Origin: Luidia sarsii
Lineage: Eukaryota; Echinodermata; Asteroidea; Paxillosida; Luidiidae
DNA: 64,000 bases
Assembly: GCA_949987565.1 (NCBI GenBank)
Contig: OX465102.1
Location: 8,048,512-8,112,511, forward strand
Direction: 5' to 3'
Shown: in pieces, positions 10,793 to 22,894 of the stretch
Numbering within the stretch: the first letter of the stretch is position 1
How the letters are laid out: each line of letters begins with the position of its first letter
Program-made: the position numbers and the translations under genes
The notes under the pieces: generated by a model
What the model saw: only the letters and a program-made list of their open reading frames with translations
The model's database searches: none
Told to the model about the DNA's origin: nothing

Positions 10793-13190
10793 GTAAAGGA
10801 TCGTCGCGTAAGGAATAATTGTTAAAACGGCTCCCCATAATTGACACCTTCAACGGTTGACATCATCCTTAGCTATACTGAACTAAAGAAACTAATCAAA
10901 TGATGTCAACGTTCCCAGTGCAGTGATTGCACTTGATATCCCGTTAGGGTTTAAGTTACTGCCGCAAATGATACTCCAAAAGAAATAATAATATTCCACA
11001 GGGAATTTCACTACCACTGTACAGCAACACGAATAAATCAGGTATATACAATTATTCCCCAACTGATTATGAATCGATCAAGTATTATAATTATCCCTAA
11101 TTCCTACTTCCTAATCATATTCCCTTTCCACATGTTCCAAATCGTATGTCGAGAATATGTATATTAAGTTTTCTCTATGATCAGGTCAGACACCTGATTC
11201 GACGTGATTAGAACTCGGTACGCCTGCTTTAGATCAACTTGGTGCTTTAAAGTTTGATTTGGGAATTGAACTAGTGCAAGCATGGTGCGTGTGCCACTTT
11301 AAACTGTAACTGGTCTGTATACGCTACAAACACAGGAATGTTGATGACCTTGCCCAGTGCCATGTGTAGGGGCTAGGAGTGCTGTGTACGCTGTGTCAGT
11401 AGAGTGTCAGCGCACAGCCTGCACACTGCGTTAGGTGCTACTCTGTCCGTGTTACGTAATCGCAGACTATATCAGTACTGATAACGACCCTGTGGGCTTT
11501 GCAAACCCACATCGTTGCCTTGGAGCAGTTCGAATTGATTTAAGACTCGTATATATGTACATGTACATGTATATGTACATGTACATGTACTTTAATTTCT
11601 CAGGGAATGACAAGTCATACATGTACTTTGCAGATCTGTCTTTCCATGATCGTACCATGGTGTATTATCACTCAGAATACCAAGAGTTATTATTATGGCA
11701 CTAACATAAAAAGAACAGATGGAAACCGATCACCACTTGCATTATTCAAAGTATACAAAGACACTTTTTCCAGACATTCGGTCATCTAGCTTGCCATTAA
11801 ATAGCTATGTGTTATTTTATCTTACAGGTGTCATTCTTAGTGATAAAGCGCGGGATTTTATGAAGCAGTTTCTGTGAAATGCATTTTGACCGAAATTGCC
11901 AAAGAAAGAATCAGTCCATTTCGTCTGCCCTTGATTTTGTTGACATGGGCTGCCATCACTATACGGAGACAGTGACCCAGAGGAATCGACACAACACAAC
12001 CAGATGTCAACAGAAGCTTCATCACGAACGAGGTAGGCCTAAGTGATATCGTACTTTTGGAGTGTCCTCAAAAAAGTCAAAAATAAGGAATGCCCAAATT
12101 TTCATTCCTCAATTGTAAGACACAGCAGGCCCCATAATTTGGAAGGGATTAAAATCATCCCATTCCATCGAGATCTCCTTCATTCACAAGACTCACACTC
12201 ACAATTCCAACGGTCTGTTTTAGTTCTTCCCTAATCCTATATAGAATAGATGAGATCACGTTTCCTGACTTAATGTACGAAATCAACCATGAATCGCCAC
12301 AAGTGTTCTAACCCATGATCTCACCATACAGCAAGGTCTGTTGACTTGCTGTATGTTCGTAAATATGTACATTGGCAATCCGTTTTCCAACTCCCCTCAA
12401 AATCACGATTTAAACTTAGGTCAAACCTTTAGCCACAGTTGACCCATTATTTAAACACTACTGCCATCCATGTAAATAGCCACTTCAATCACTCCATTAT
12501 CTGTTCAAATTACACATTTTCTTCCACTAAATTGTATGGGCCCCGCTGCTGTAAAGGAAAGTTGGAGAACTGAATATTTATGCTCCAACCCTCGGTGAGG
12601 GATCTACCTAGTGCTGCTGCGTAGCATTCAACAGACGTTGTTCAATGTGTGGGATCAAACGCTCATCGTACCACCAACAAAACGGATTCGTTTGAAATAA
12701 ACAGGTCTTATAGTATGATATACACGCATTGGCTCAAGAAATATAATTTACAGCACAATAGAGAAACATAAGTCGCCGGTCTTTCATCGATTTGGTTTTG
12801 GTTTCTGTTTAACTCGCAGCTTTCAATGTGTGTTATCAAGATCGCTTCAATTTTGCATTTCAATTGAAAAACTTTAGTAATTGAATTAAGTAATTGTTAA
12901 TTGTTCGATTCATTACTTCGAATAGGAATATGAGGAGACGAGACTGGAGTGCGACAGTCAAGGTGGTTGTTTGCTGTCAGGGTTTTCAACTACCGCATGG
13001 GCATTGCAGGCAGGACCAAAATAATATCAGCACTTCATTGAAACCCACAAATACTGCTTTAGTGCTTCTTTGTTGAAAGTCGTAACTCTGGTGAGTTTGA
13101 CATTTTGTACCACCCTTTCATTTCAAATGATTTTGTTATATTCTCCTTAGTAATCGTTGCAATGTAGTATCTGAATTTATTTGTTACAAT
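10793..13190. other. Intergenic stretch without recognisable genes
   Basis: I see no supported coding exon. A (TACATG)n tract occupies 11551-11591. A lone acceptor-like site precedes a short open stretch at about 11828, but it has no partner donor or recognisable product. Composition is A/T-rich without repeat arrays. Confidence 0.5.
11551..11591. repeat. (TACATG)n microsatellite
   Basis: Six to seven alternating TACATG/TATATG units. The same hexamer recurs at 25873-25950, 40540-40650 and many short sites, making it a genome-wide low-complexity signature of this species. Confidence 0.9.
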
Positions 13191-13196
13191 TTGAAA

Positions 13197-13275
13197 AATT
13201 GGCAAAGAAAACGGGACTTGAACCTGAGACCTATGGACTAATGTACCAGTGCTCTTCCATCTGAGCTTTCCAGCC
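13197..13275 (-). repeat. tRNA-derived repeat or tRNA pseudogene
   Basis: On the minus strand an A-box-like GCTCAGATGGAAGAGC forms a D-arm, and a B-box-like GGTTCAAGTCCCG sits at the correct distance. The anticodon stem does not pair well and the acceptor ends do not match, so a working tRNA is unlikely. A tRNA-derived SINE fragment or decayed tRNA fits best. Confidence 0.4.
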
Positions 13276-14033
13276 CTTTTTAATTAAGATTCTTGTCGAT
13301 TCATTATGTAAAGTGGTAACGAAGACGCCCATTTACTTGTAAGATTCTCATTCGGATATAACTCGTTTGGCACGGATATCTGAATGTCGCCGGGTCACAG
13401 CGGCACCATATACATGTGTATACTACATCAATTGACCGGTAAATAGAGACGGACCTTTCCACACCACGGTCGCTTATCCGGCAATGTCCAAGAAATAGCA
13501 CTACCCTTTATACTCAACTCCAATGTTAATTGCCCTAACCCTGGGACTATGAAAATGTACATGTACTTCATTTTAGAATATCATCCTGCCTATAGTGTAT
13601 CATCAATATACACAAACTCACAACCACTCCGATGCTACTGCACATGGCCAGTGTGACCAGTCAGTTTGATACGAAATAAGTATATACAGACGTGGATGTT
13701 GTAGTCTAACCATCTCAAAACTATTGCAAATCAAAGAGCAAAACAAGAAATGCAGCAACTGAAACCAGAGAAGGGCAGTTTGTTTGGTCATTTTGTTGCT
13801 CTGTCTTGTTGTAGATTGTTTTGATCATTAAAAAGCAATGTACATGTACCGGTATCTATTCTCTAATCTCTACACAGATTATGGGGGAATAGCTTCCACG
13901 GAAGAGGGTCGCAACAGCGTGGCGTAGCTGTCCCACCTAGGCCCTGTCGCTATCAGCTCAGAAGTTACGAGATTCCGTCGGAGTAATATTCACGTCTTAA
14001 TATGACTTAAAATCAGATATAAAAACACTCGTG

Positions 14034-14330
14034 AATAATAATAATAATAACGGACATTTCTAGAGCGCCAGAATCCGTTTGCAAAGACGCTCAAGGCGCT
14101 TAACAACATTATACAGAATCAAAGAAAAGACTACATATACTATTAATTAGGAAAACTATGATCGAACACATATGTTTTGAGAGAGGGTTTGAAATCCGAT
14201 ATGGAGGACATACTACGGACTTCCTGAGAAAGAACATTCCACAGGGTAGGACCAGCAGTGGAGAAAGCCCGCTCACCCCATAAATTATGGACGTGTGAAG
14301 AAACGTCCTGGCATCCCTCCTTCCCATTAT
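14034..14330. repeat. Dispersed repeat starting at an (AAT)n tract
   Basis: An AATAATAATAATAATAAC tract leads into TTTCTAGAGCGCC and CGCTCAAGGCGCTTAAC, wording typical of high-copy repeats in aquatic animal genomes, where a trinucleotide tail joins an element end. The following sequence has one 127-codon minus frame with no recognisable domain. Probably the end of a non-autonomous or LINE-related element. Confidence 0.4.
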
Positions 14331-14451
14331 TCTAAATACCCAATTGGTTCTACTTGTATACTTAAGATGTAATACGGACAGTTGATAGCTTGTGCTCGTG
14401 CAACCTTCAAACCTTACTTGTTTAAGATGACAGGCTTCTAATGAAGGCTGC

Positions 14452-14730
14452 CGATTGGCACCTTTCGTGCCCAAGCATTGTACAGCGCGCACATAATGCT
14501 TCTCTTGTTATCCAGTGATTAGGTTGCCTGTTTTCTTATAATTATAAAGGGTGGCAATTGGCACCCCTCGTACCAAAGCTTTGTACAGCGCGCACACTGG
14601 TATCTTATTCAGTAAGTAGGAAAGCTGGCTTCTCAGAAAGGGTGCTCTGATCGTACCAAAGCTTTATGCAGTGAGCACATAATAGTGTTAAAATATAAGG
14701 ATACTGGCTTCTTATAAAGGTTTTTTGTTT
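14452..14730. repeat. Degenerate triplicated ~100-bp repeat
   Basis: Three diverged copies each contain a GTACCAAAGCTTTGTACAG-like core followed by CGCGCACA and TTCTTATAA-type motifs, at about 14460, 14560 and 14650. No coding. Confidence 0.6.
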
Positions 14731-14799
14731 GGCTATTATGAAAGATTTTTGTTGAATAATTAGGAATGAGGATGTTTAAAAAAAATGGACGGACTAACG

Positions 14800-15278
14800 G
14801 ACTTCCATTCCGCGAGGCGAATGGACGTCCTACAATTGTAGGACTTCCATTCCGCGAGGCGAATGGACGTCCTACAATTGTAGGACTTCCATTCGCCTCC
14901 CGGAATGGAAGTCCTACAATTGTAGGACTTCCATTCCGGGAGGCGAATGGACGTCCTACAATTGTAGGACTTCCATTCCGGGAGGCGAATGGACGTCCTA
15001 CAATTGTAGGACTTCCATTCCGCGAGGCGAATGGACGTCCTACAATTGTAGGACTTCCATTCGCCTCCCGGAATGGAAGTCCTACAATTGTAGGACTTCC
15101 ATTCCGGGAGGCGAATGGACGTCCTACAATTGTAGGACTTCCATTCCGGGCGGCGAATGGACGTCCTACAATTGTAGGACTTCCATTCCGTGAGGCGAAT
15201 GGACGTCCTACAATTGTAGGACTTCCATTCCGCGAGGCGAATGGACGTCCTACAATTGTAGGACTTCCATTCCGTGAG
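14800..15278. repeat. 42-bp array with palindromic boundaries and two inverted units
   Basis: Eleven full units and one partial unit are separated by the 18-bp perfect palindrome GTCCTACAATTGTAGGAC. Most units read CCATTCCGCGAGGCGAATGG or close variants. The units at about 14884-14915 and 15052-15083 carry the same core in the opposite orientation. A 175-codon frame runs through it because 42 is divisible by three; with the flipped units it gives an almost identical peptide, so I do not call it a gene. Confidence 0.9.
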
Positions 15279-15279
15279 G

Positions 15280-15969
15280 GGAGTGATTCATGAATTCAAT
15301 GATAATTGTAAGGGGCTGGAAAACATGAAAGATTTAATCCACTTTTTCATCCAAAATGTTAACTTTCCAATTACAGCTCCATGATCCAGTCAAATATGTG
15401 TGTCCCTGCCGTCTTTGATCGCGAAAAAATGTCGGAATTTTACTTTTTTACTTTATTTTACTCTTTTTCTGAAATAAACATTCAGAATTAACTGTGTTAT
15501 TAATTCTTGGGAATTATGTTTGAAAATCGTTGGGCAGATCTTCATTAAAATTGTTTTATTTGTTTTCGATGTGAAATACGGTGGCGCGTTTCAATTCGAG
15601 ACGTATTTTAATATGTTTTTCTGACTTCTTTAATCGTTTTGTTTAAATACTAGATTTTACCGTGAAATCGTTCGTAAGTTAAGTCTGTTTTACTTTTTGT
15701 GCAGAAAAGTCAAAGATACACAAATGTACATCCTTTTTAAAATTGAGGTTTTTTGTCTAGTTTTTGTGAACTGAGCTTAACAAATCAGCTTTTTCCTGTG
15801 GAAAGTGCGGTTAAAACGTAGTTGTGGTCATTTGGTTGAGGAATTTGAAGAAAAAAGTGTGAATCTGACATAAAACTGACATTTTTGGTCAGAAAACCAA
15901 ACAATTTGTGAAATCTCACTTTCAAAATTACTCTCACCGTGTTTCAAATTCATAAGAATATTTGACCAG
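15280..15969. other. A/T-rich stretch upstream of the P-element-like exons
   Basis: No recognisable gene. It may contain decayed upstream exons of the P-element-like sequence that follows, but no protein motif is readable. Confidence 0.4.
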
Positions 15970-17128
15970 TTCTTTGACTGTGTCCAACCTACTCAAAGGA
16001 GCACGCTTCCGGAAACCTGTGATGGCACTCTACAAGAGTCCAGATGACTGGCGATTTGATGTGAGTATTTTTTTTTAATTCAAGCTCGTTCCCCATTTTC
16101 AATCTGTTTTTCTGCAACAACGTAAAAAGAAAAAATGTATGTCTTGAATTTTGTTTTGTTTTATCTATTTAATTTCTTCAGTGGCTGATGAAAGATTTTC
16201 TTGGATTTCTTGATGAGTGGGAAAACCAAGTTCAGTCATACCACCAGCTTGATAAGGCAACAAAGAAAAAGATGTTCTTCAGTAGGGAAACTGTTGGAGG
16301 CCTCAAAATCACTGGTATGTATTTACTTATGAATTGGCTGTGGGAGCAATCTATGGTATAAACAGCATTCTGCAAGCAGCTTTTTTGCAATCACCAACAT
16401 ATTTGTTTCCTTAAAATGTACTTCCTTAAACTGTTTATACATGTATATATGTACATTGTCGGTTGCGATATAACACAACAAACTTAATTCAAATTCAGTG
16501 TTCTTCAAACAAAAGCCATTCATCCCAAAATTTTATGCAGTCATGGTTTTTAATCTTGCTAGAGCACGAATAAGCAATTCTTGTAGTTTGATGCTTTAAT
16601 CAACATAACATTCAAAAATGTTGCAAACTACTTACCAATTAAAGTGACCAAAAGTCAAATCTCAAAAATTTAAAATGTATTTAAAAACTCTTACATATGT
16701 GAAATGCATTGGAAGATAATAATTCAATGTTTTGACAGAAGCAGTAAACTACAACTTGGGGAAAAGAAAAAAAACTGCTGCTTATCATCAAAGCTTTAAT
16801 TTGTGTCTTTTTTTGTTTATTCATGCTTCCCCTAAATATAGTCTACTCCTTTGTAGAACTGGGGAGGTTGTTGCTGCAGCTACAAGGTGTTGAGCATCTC
16901 CTCGGTGAGAAGTTCTCACAAGATCCACTTGAGGCATACCTCAGTAAACAGCGAGGTACTGGAGGGGCAAATGATAACCCAAGTGTTGAGCAGTTCGGTC
17001 ACAACGTGTTGGCCTTGCATGTAGCACAGGGCTGTGTGAAAGCTTAAAGAAGGGGAAATTGCCGTCTGCAAGACAGAGAGGACAATTCTGCTCTTCTTGA
17101 TGGAACCCCTCTTCCACGCCGGAAATAA
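15970..17128 (+). pseudogene. P-element/THAP9-like transposase C-terminal remnant
   Basis: Three spliced plus-strand pieces join in phase: about 15970-16060 (ends KSPDDWRFD, donor GTGAGT), 16182-16314 (WLMKDFLGFLDEWE to SRETVGGLKIT, donor GTATGT) and 16842-17128 (YSFVELGRLL, SQDPLEAYLSKQR and GGANDNPSVEQFGHN). These match the C-terminal region of P-element and THAP9-type transposases, where RETxxGLxIT and QDPLExxFxxQR are characteristic. The THAP domain and catalytic core are absent. A TAA at 17044-17046 interrupts the frame before a conserved tail ending at 17128. In the first exon an FFDCV motif lies one frame off from the rest, suggesting a one-base break. Family recognition is by motif; the truncation and stop are seen directly. 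Confidence 0.75.
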
Positions 17129-17869
17129 GACACATATTAGAGATATACAACCTGATAAGATTCGCAGGATTACATGACTGAAATAGCAAGTAGGATTTTG
17201 GGGGTGACACTATGTCAACTGGATGATAGTTGGAGATTAGCAGTCTGCTGACAACAGGCAGATAACAGACGAAACTTTACTGTTATTGAAATGTTGAAAC
17301 ATTGTTACTCGCTCTTTTCACAGCCACCCTCCTCGAAAGAGATGATTTACATGTCACCGTAAACATCCTACTTGATATACAACCTGATGTGTGGCTGATA
17401 TGTATTCAAACATTTATCTAGGTGGTTTTTTTCTGTGGTCGGAGGAAGTTTTACCATGTTGGTTTTGTTTTTTTCCCTCATGCATGGTTTTACAATGATC
17501 GCTTTGTTTTGAAATTCACTAATTGAACTTTTTTGCAAGTGGATTAGGTTGTGCATCTCGCATTGACAGAAATGACAGTTGCTTGTAATGCGAATGCTCC
17601 GAATAACAAGCCATTGACAAACTCCATCATAAAAGTTAATCGGACCTTCATGTGGTAACTGTACATATAATAAACTGATGATCCCTGTTATTCAATCATT
17701 ATGTTTCATGTTCGATCTATAGTATCACATGAGATTGAAGCATCCATAATGAATACAGGTACTTCACCGCATGCTGCAGTGTTTTGAATTGTGAGAAAAC
17801 GTACATGTATTTCTGGAATATGACAATCCAAAACTGAATAACAAGTGAACTCATAACATTTGTGCAAAG
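17129..17869. other. Spacer between convergent genes
   Basis: Convergent 3' ends flank it: the P-element remnant from the left and the PHD gene from the right. No coding signal; one minus frame of 62 codons looks random. Confidence 0.5.
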
Positions 17870-20469
17870 TTACAGATCTTTGCGAAGTGCCTTTTCAGCC
17901 TTCTTTGAAACATTTCCACCAGATGCTTTCTTGAGATTTAGGTTAAGATTTATAAATGCTTTACCTCTAATTTTAATCCACTTTTTTATTACCATATCTA
18001 ATAGTTTACTTGAGATTTCTCCATTAATCTTATCTTGTGTTAAGCTGCACCAGTATGTCTGCACCCGTCGGTTGGACTTGATGTTCTCACATAGTTTGCT
18101 TTGAATGTCTACACCTGGGGATTTATCCAAATTTGATATATTGAAGACTGATCTTGATTCATTTTCTAAAGCCCGGAAGAACAAGTACACCCCATCCGAT
18201 ACATGAAACAGACTTTCCATGACTTCAAAACCTTACAATATGTTTGTGCAGTTTCATTGTTCTGATCTTTGTGTAGAGCAAATGGAACATACCCAGCCAC
18301 ATACCTATTTCTATCCTTAATAATTAAATCTACAACTGATTGAATAAGGTATTGGTACACAATGAGTGTGTGTTGCCCTTCATTATTATTCAATTGTAAC
18401 ACTGTTAAAAATTCAGTCCACTTTCGTGAACTGTTCAAACGAAAGACATGAAATTTGTGCCAAACCATGTCGTAGGCCTCTGGTTTCAGATTTTTGCTGT
18501 CTCCTGCAGTCACAACTTCCCACATTCTTGTTACTAAGTTGATGGAAAACTCTTGAAATTCAGCTTTATTGATGTTTGCTAGGAGGCTTGTGATGAGGTT
18601 CATTATGCAGAGGGCAATTGGATAACTGTCAGTAAACACTGGATGATGCTTCATTTGGCATCATCTAAGGTGAACTTTGCTGCAGTACGCTTGGCAACTG
18701 TAGGAAAGGGAAGAAAATGTAAAAAATTAAAAAAATGTAAACTCAGCAAAAACCATAAATTTGGCCGGTACACCCCAAAAAAGGAATACAGGATGGAATG
18801 CTATTTCGCGTAAAAAGGTCCGTTTTATGTGGAGCGGATGGGAAAAAAACAGAACGTCATTTTTTTGTTTCGGGGGGGGGGGGGTGTTAAGCCTTGGGCT
18901 TTAACATTATCGATACTTTCTTAGTTGTAATATACAAAAAAAAAATCTGCCTCTGATAAAGGTCCTGCTAGGATCTAAATGTCTGGCCCCAAATATTTTG
19001 TGACTCCTAGTTTATTTACAAAATTATTGATTTCAATGAATTAAGATGAAAAACAAACAGGGTTTTAAATTAAATCTTATAATGCAACATATTTGGCTGT
19101 GAACGTAACTTTTTTTGTATTTTTTATGGACGTGGTCACATATTGGAACTAAAGGTCTCATGTAGGGAACTTAGACTTGACAAAAAGGAGAATTTAAAGT
19201 TTTAACGGCAGACATTAAAAGTTAAAAAAAAAACCCAGGAAATCAGCTGGTCCAATGAAAAGTTGCATGCCTGAGGTCTGAAAATTCAAGGAACTACAGG
19301 ATTTTAAAAACAAAATGTCAGTATGACCATGGAGGAAGGGTATGACATGATTTTAATTAGTTACTTTAAATGTTCTCCATTCTACAATCCATATTGTACC
19401 TTTTTTCTTCTTTTTTCGGGGGGTATCTGCTGTAGCTTTCGTTGATGTTGTGGAAGCCCCTTTTGTTTCATTCCTGGTTTTGCTCGAAGTGGCTGTTGGT
19501 GGTGCATGGGTAGGCTCATCCAACCTGTCAATGTTGTCACTGATGTCGGAAGACCCAGAGACTTGCAAGGTTCCTGTCGGTTGATGGTCATCAGAAAGCC
19601 CTGGCTCTTCAGTGACAAATTCTGAAATAAAAATGTTTAGAGAACAGAGATGAAGTGAAATAAAAAATGTAAAAAAATGTATTAAACTGCTTCTTTTTTT
19701 AAATTAGATGTCTCAGCCTTAATCTAAAAAACAGAAACTGAAAGATTGTTAAAACGATGGTGATAATTTTTGATGATTGCCTAAAACTTAAAAAACCAAC
19801 AACTTTGAAATCAGTGGCGCGCTCAACTTGATGGTATAAAACAGCATCGATTTCATTGAAACAAGTTTTTAAAACAGCATTTTTTTTCCAACTTAGGAAT
19901 TTGAATGAGCATAAGTACTACCGTCATTAATCAATGTAGTAATACCATATTTTTGTAATCCAATCTTTTACCCTAAATTGTACACCACAAAGATGAAAGA
20001 AAGGAAAAGATGACCATGTCATGTGTGTTTCCTATTCCCCATGGAGGAAGGAAATGACCGATGCTTTTTAAGTTAGATTTAAAAATACCAAACCCTCTGC
20101 CTTTTTAGAACTAATATTTAGCAGCATCGTGGAGTTAGAACTAGTATTTAGGTCATGGGTTTTGCATTTGTTTACCTGAATGAGAAGGCTGGCAGCGTTC
20201 ACAAATCCATGAATCCTCGGGAATCGTGTCTGCCGAAAGACCGACGCAGTTGTAATGCCACCAAATGACTGGACACTGATCATTATCACATGCTACCATG
20301 TCTTTTGAGATGGTTTGCCACATACGCAATATTGGCGATCGTCGTCTTCAGAACCACTACTAACATCTAATAATTCATTGACATCAAGACCGTCCTCTGT
20401 CATATCGCTTAGATCGCTAAAATCTGATCCAGTAACGAACTCGTCCTTGCTGAATGTGTACGACGCCAT
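17870..20469 (-). CDS. PHD-finger gene of unknown family, three exons with frame breaks
   Basis: Exon 1 (20176-20469) starts MASYTFSKDEF with an acidic leader, then a PHD finger: YCVCGKP, then CDNDQCPVIWWHYNCVGLS, then WICERCQ, supplying the Cys4-His-Cys3 ligands. Exon 2 (19400-19621) is Ser/Thr-rich and ends in a lysine run (a nuclear-targeting candidate). Exon 3 (17870-18697) encodes conserved-looking segments such as GYVPFALHK and KKWIKIRGKAF and ends in a short basic tail. GT-AG sites and phases match between all three exons. One-base breaks occur inside the PHD finger (after SQKT), near the start of exon 3 and at KVLKSW. PHD fingers read histone H3 tails; I do not recognise the exon 3 domain. 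It may be a pseudogene or an intact gene with assembly indels. Confidence 0.65.
18946..18990 (+). repeat. Diverged hammerhead-like Penelope end motif
   Basis: CTGATAAAGGTCCTGCTAGG is followed by ATCTAAATGTCTGG. The core box CTGATAA differs by one base from the hammerhead consensus CTGANGA, and a stem GGTCCT/AGGATC with loop GCT follows. The GAAAC box is degraded to TAAAT. It lies in intron 2 of the PHD gene, between exon 3 (17870-18697) and exon 2 (19400-19621). Confidence 0.55.
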
Positions 20470-21119
20470 TTTTATGTGTGTGTCTGTACTGCAGACGTAG
20501 TGTAGTTACGGTGTTCAAGGGGACGCGTGTTTACCTCCTCTGTTGAGAGCGGTCTGTGGTTTTGCTGGAGGCTGTTTACATCCAATTAAGCCCCCGCTGT
20601 TTTAGGGCCGCGGTAACAGAGCGAAATTCTTTTAACTCTACTCCGTTCGAACTCCTGTTTCTTCCTCCATGGTCGAACAGATGACAATATAAGACACAAT
20701 AGCGCATCGGTTCAGTAAGTCAACAGCAAGCGGTTCAGCATACCTTCATACTGGTACAGCGAGGGGGGGGGGAAATAAAAAAATAAAAAAATTAAAATCA
20801 ATCAATCAATCAATCAATCAATGAGATAAATAGATAAGAAACCAACAACCATTGTAAAAGTATTAATTAACACTTGGATACCCAAGGCTGAGACCAGGGA
20901 GCGAATTTGTGCCATGCATTGCTCTATCAATGAGCATTTCTTCGGACAATTTTTTGTCCGTTTTACGTTTTTTTTTTTTTTTACAAGTTGCAATACAGCC
21001 CAAGCCACCTGAAGGTGGCCTATTGTTCGCTTTTGGCTTCGATGGCAAATGTCGAGGGGTGTGCGGTCGAGTACATAGCCGTCAGCTAACTGCGTTTTGT
21101 TTTATGTAGTGGTTCAGTG
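20470..21119. other. Upstream region of the PHD gene and spacer
   Basis: Contains the presumed promoter of the minus-strand PHD gene (about 20470-20640), a run of G at 20764-20771 and (CAAT)n at 20797-20823. No further gene is visible. Confidence 0.4.
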
Positions 21120-21440
21120 TGTCAATCACTAGGGCTGTATCTAGGGAGATCATACATACTTGAATATCCCGATCTGCATCTTGTATTTTGTACAGTTATG
21201 TCGGAGCTTAAGGCTCTGTATTCGTGCATTATTACGCACGTTGGCCACGTTGTTTCCCTCTTACTTATAATGCCCTTACGTGAACACGAAACTTGCTGTG
21301 TCGTTTGTCCTGTACAACAAATGAAAATGCGGCCTGCGTCTAAATGTGTCCAGCCAAGGAGTCCATTATACATTATAAACTATTTGCATTTATGTTGAAC
21401 ACTGTACTGCCGGAGAGTCTCTCTTCGTTAGTGTTTCAGG

Positions 21441-22894
21441 ATGCCAAAGAAGGCGGCCCCAAAACGGAAACGGTCCGGCGCACCGCAGAGGCAATCCAAA
21501 CGGAGCCGAAAAGATGGTCAAACAGAAGCTGACGGTCAAAAGGAGCCAAGTGCTGAAGGGTCAAGCAACAAGACAGCAGAGGTTAAACCACCTGCCCTTC
21601 AGGACTTCGTTGCGGTCCAAGACAGCAAGAGCACAACCGTCTTGAACATTGACATGTCGCACTTTCAAGACGCGGTGACGGCGACGGTGGTCAATTCGAT
21701 CTCCGATCATATTCGACATACGGTGCAGACTGAGCTGGCACGGGTACTGCCTGCCAACATACAGGTCGGCACGAGAGAGCCAGGGTCCGCTCTCAGTACG
21801 GCAGTTGGTCAACCAGCAGCACCTTCCACATGGACTCTCCCAAGCCAAAAGGGAATGGACAACCCGGGGTATGGACAGGGGCCAAATCCTGGGGCTTCGA
21901 CTTCAACTGCAACACTCCGTTAGACTTCGCAGTCAGTAACGAGACAAGTGGTAAAATTTGGGCAAATGAATATGTCGAATTCAGTGGCTTACTGGACCCA
22001 ATGTATGTGTCTCAAAGTAGAATCATGGTAGAAAAAGTTGCAAATGGGGACAGTTCTCTCTGTCTAATGCCAACCAACAAGAAACTCCCCAAAACGATCA
22101 ATGAATGGTCATCAGCATTCGCCATATTTTCATCAGTTTATATCAAAAAATTCCCTAATGAAGGCGGTAAGCTCCTCAAGTATGGTGAAGTTATCCGCCA
22201 AATTGCGAATGAAGGGGGAGATTTTGAGCAGACCCTGTCTCTATCATGGGACCATTTCAGTTGTGAACTATATCTGAAGTCGTTTAAGCGAACGACTTCA
22301 GGTTTGGTTTCAAATCAAAATTGGCCTGCTCAAAGTGGAGGATTTCGGAGAAATGCCTCTCGCGTTGGCACGAACCAGTTGCAATATGGATTCTGCTTTC
22401 GCTTCCAGAGGGGACAACCTTGTGATGGGCTGTGTGGTTACCAACATAAATGCACAAAATGCATGGGGAACCACACACCTAGCCAATGTGGGCAACGACC
22501 ACAAAGTAGATTTCGTGAAACAGGAACATTTCCCAGAGCAAATTACCAGAAGCCCAGTTCGGCAAATGCATCCCAGAATTCTTTGCCACAGTTTAGAAAC
22601 GGTGCAGGGGGGTACAGACTCGGCCTACCTCAGGACAAACCAGTAACACCAATAAATAAAGATGTACTAGAAAGTAAGCTTAGAGGATATAATGTAGTAA
22701 AAAGTAAATTTCTGATCAAAGGGTTCTCAGTAGGTTTCAAATTGGGATTCTCAGGTAGACAAGAAACCAAATTGTCAAAAAATTTGAACTCGGCTTTAGA
22801 TTTGCCACAAGTTGTACAACAGAAAATACAAGCAGAAAAGCGGGAGAATTGCAGGCCCTTTCGAAAACATTCCGCTCAAGAACTTCCGTGTTAG
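21441..22894 (+). pseudogene. Ngaro-like element gag
   Basis: It begins MPKKAAPKRKRSG, a basic N-terminus, and runs 160 codons before the frame changes at about 21830-21920. The second frame continues to 22894. A Cys/His cluster (CFRFQRGQPC, CGYQHKCTKC, CMGNHTPSQC; about 22390-22490) is the expected nucleic-acid-binding motif. The change of frame may be decay or a translational shift. A hairpin with 11-bp arms (CTGAAGTCGTT/AACGACTTCAG) lies at about 22273-22301. Confidence 0.7.

Noticed and set aside
10653..10853. 66-codon LEISLN repeat peptide
   Set aside because: Translation of the AGAGATATCTCT array, no start context or partner exon.
13197..13275. Functional tRNA gene
   Set aside because: A- and B-box-like arms are present but the anticodon stem and acceptor stem do not pair.
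14766..15293. 175-codon frame with a 14-residue repeat
   Set aside because: Produced by the 42-bp array; orientation-flipped units give nearly the same peptide because of the palindromic structure, so openness is not evidence of coding.
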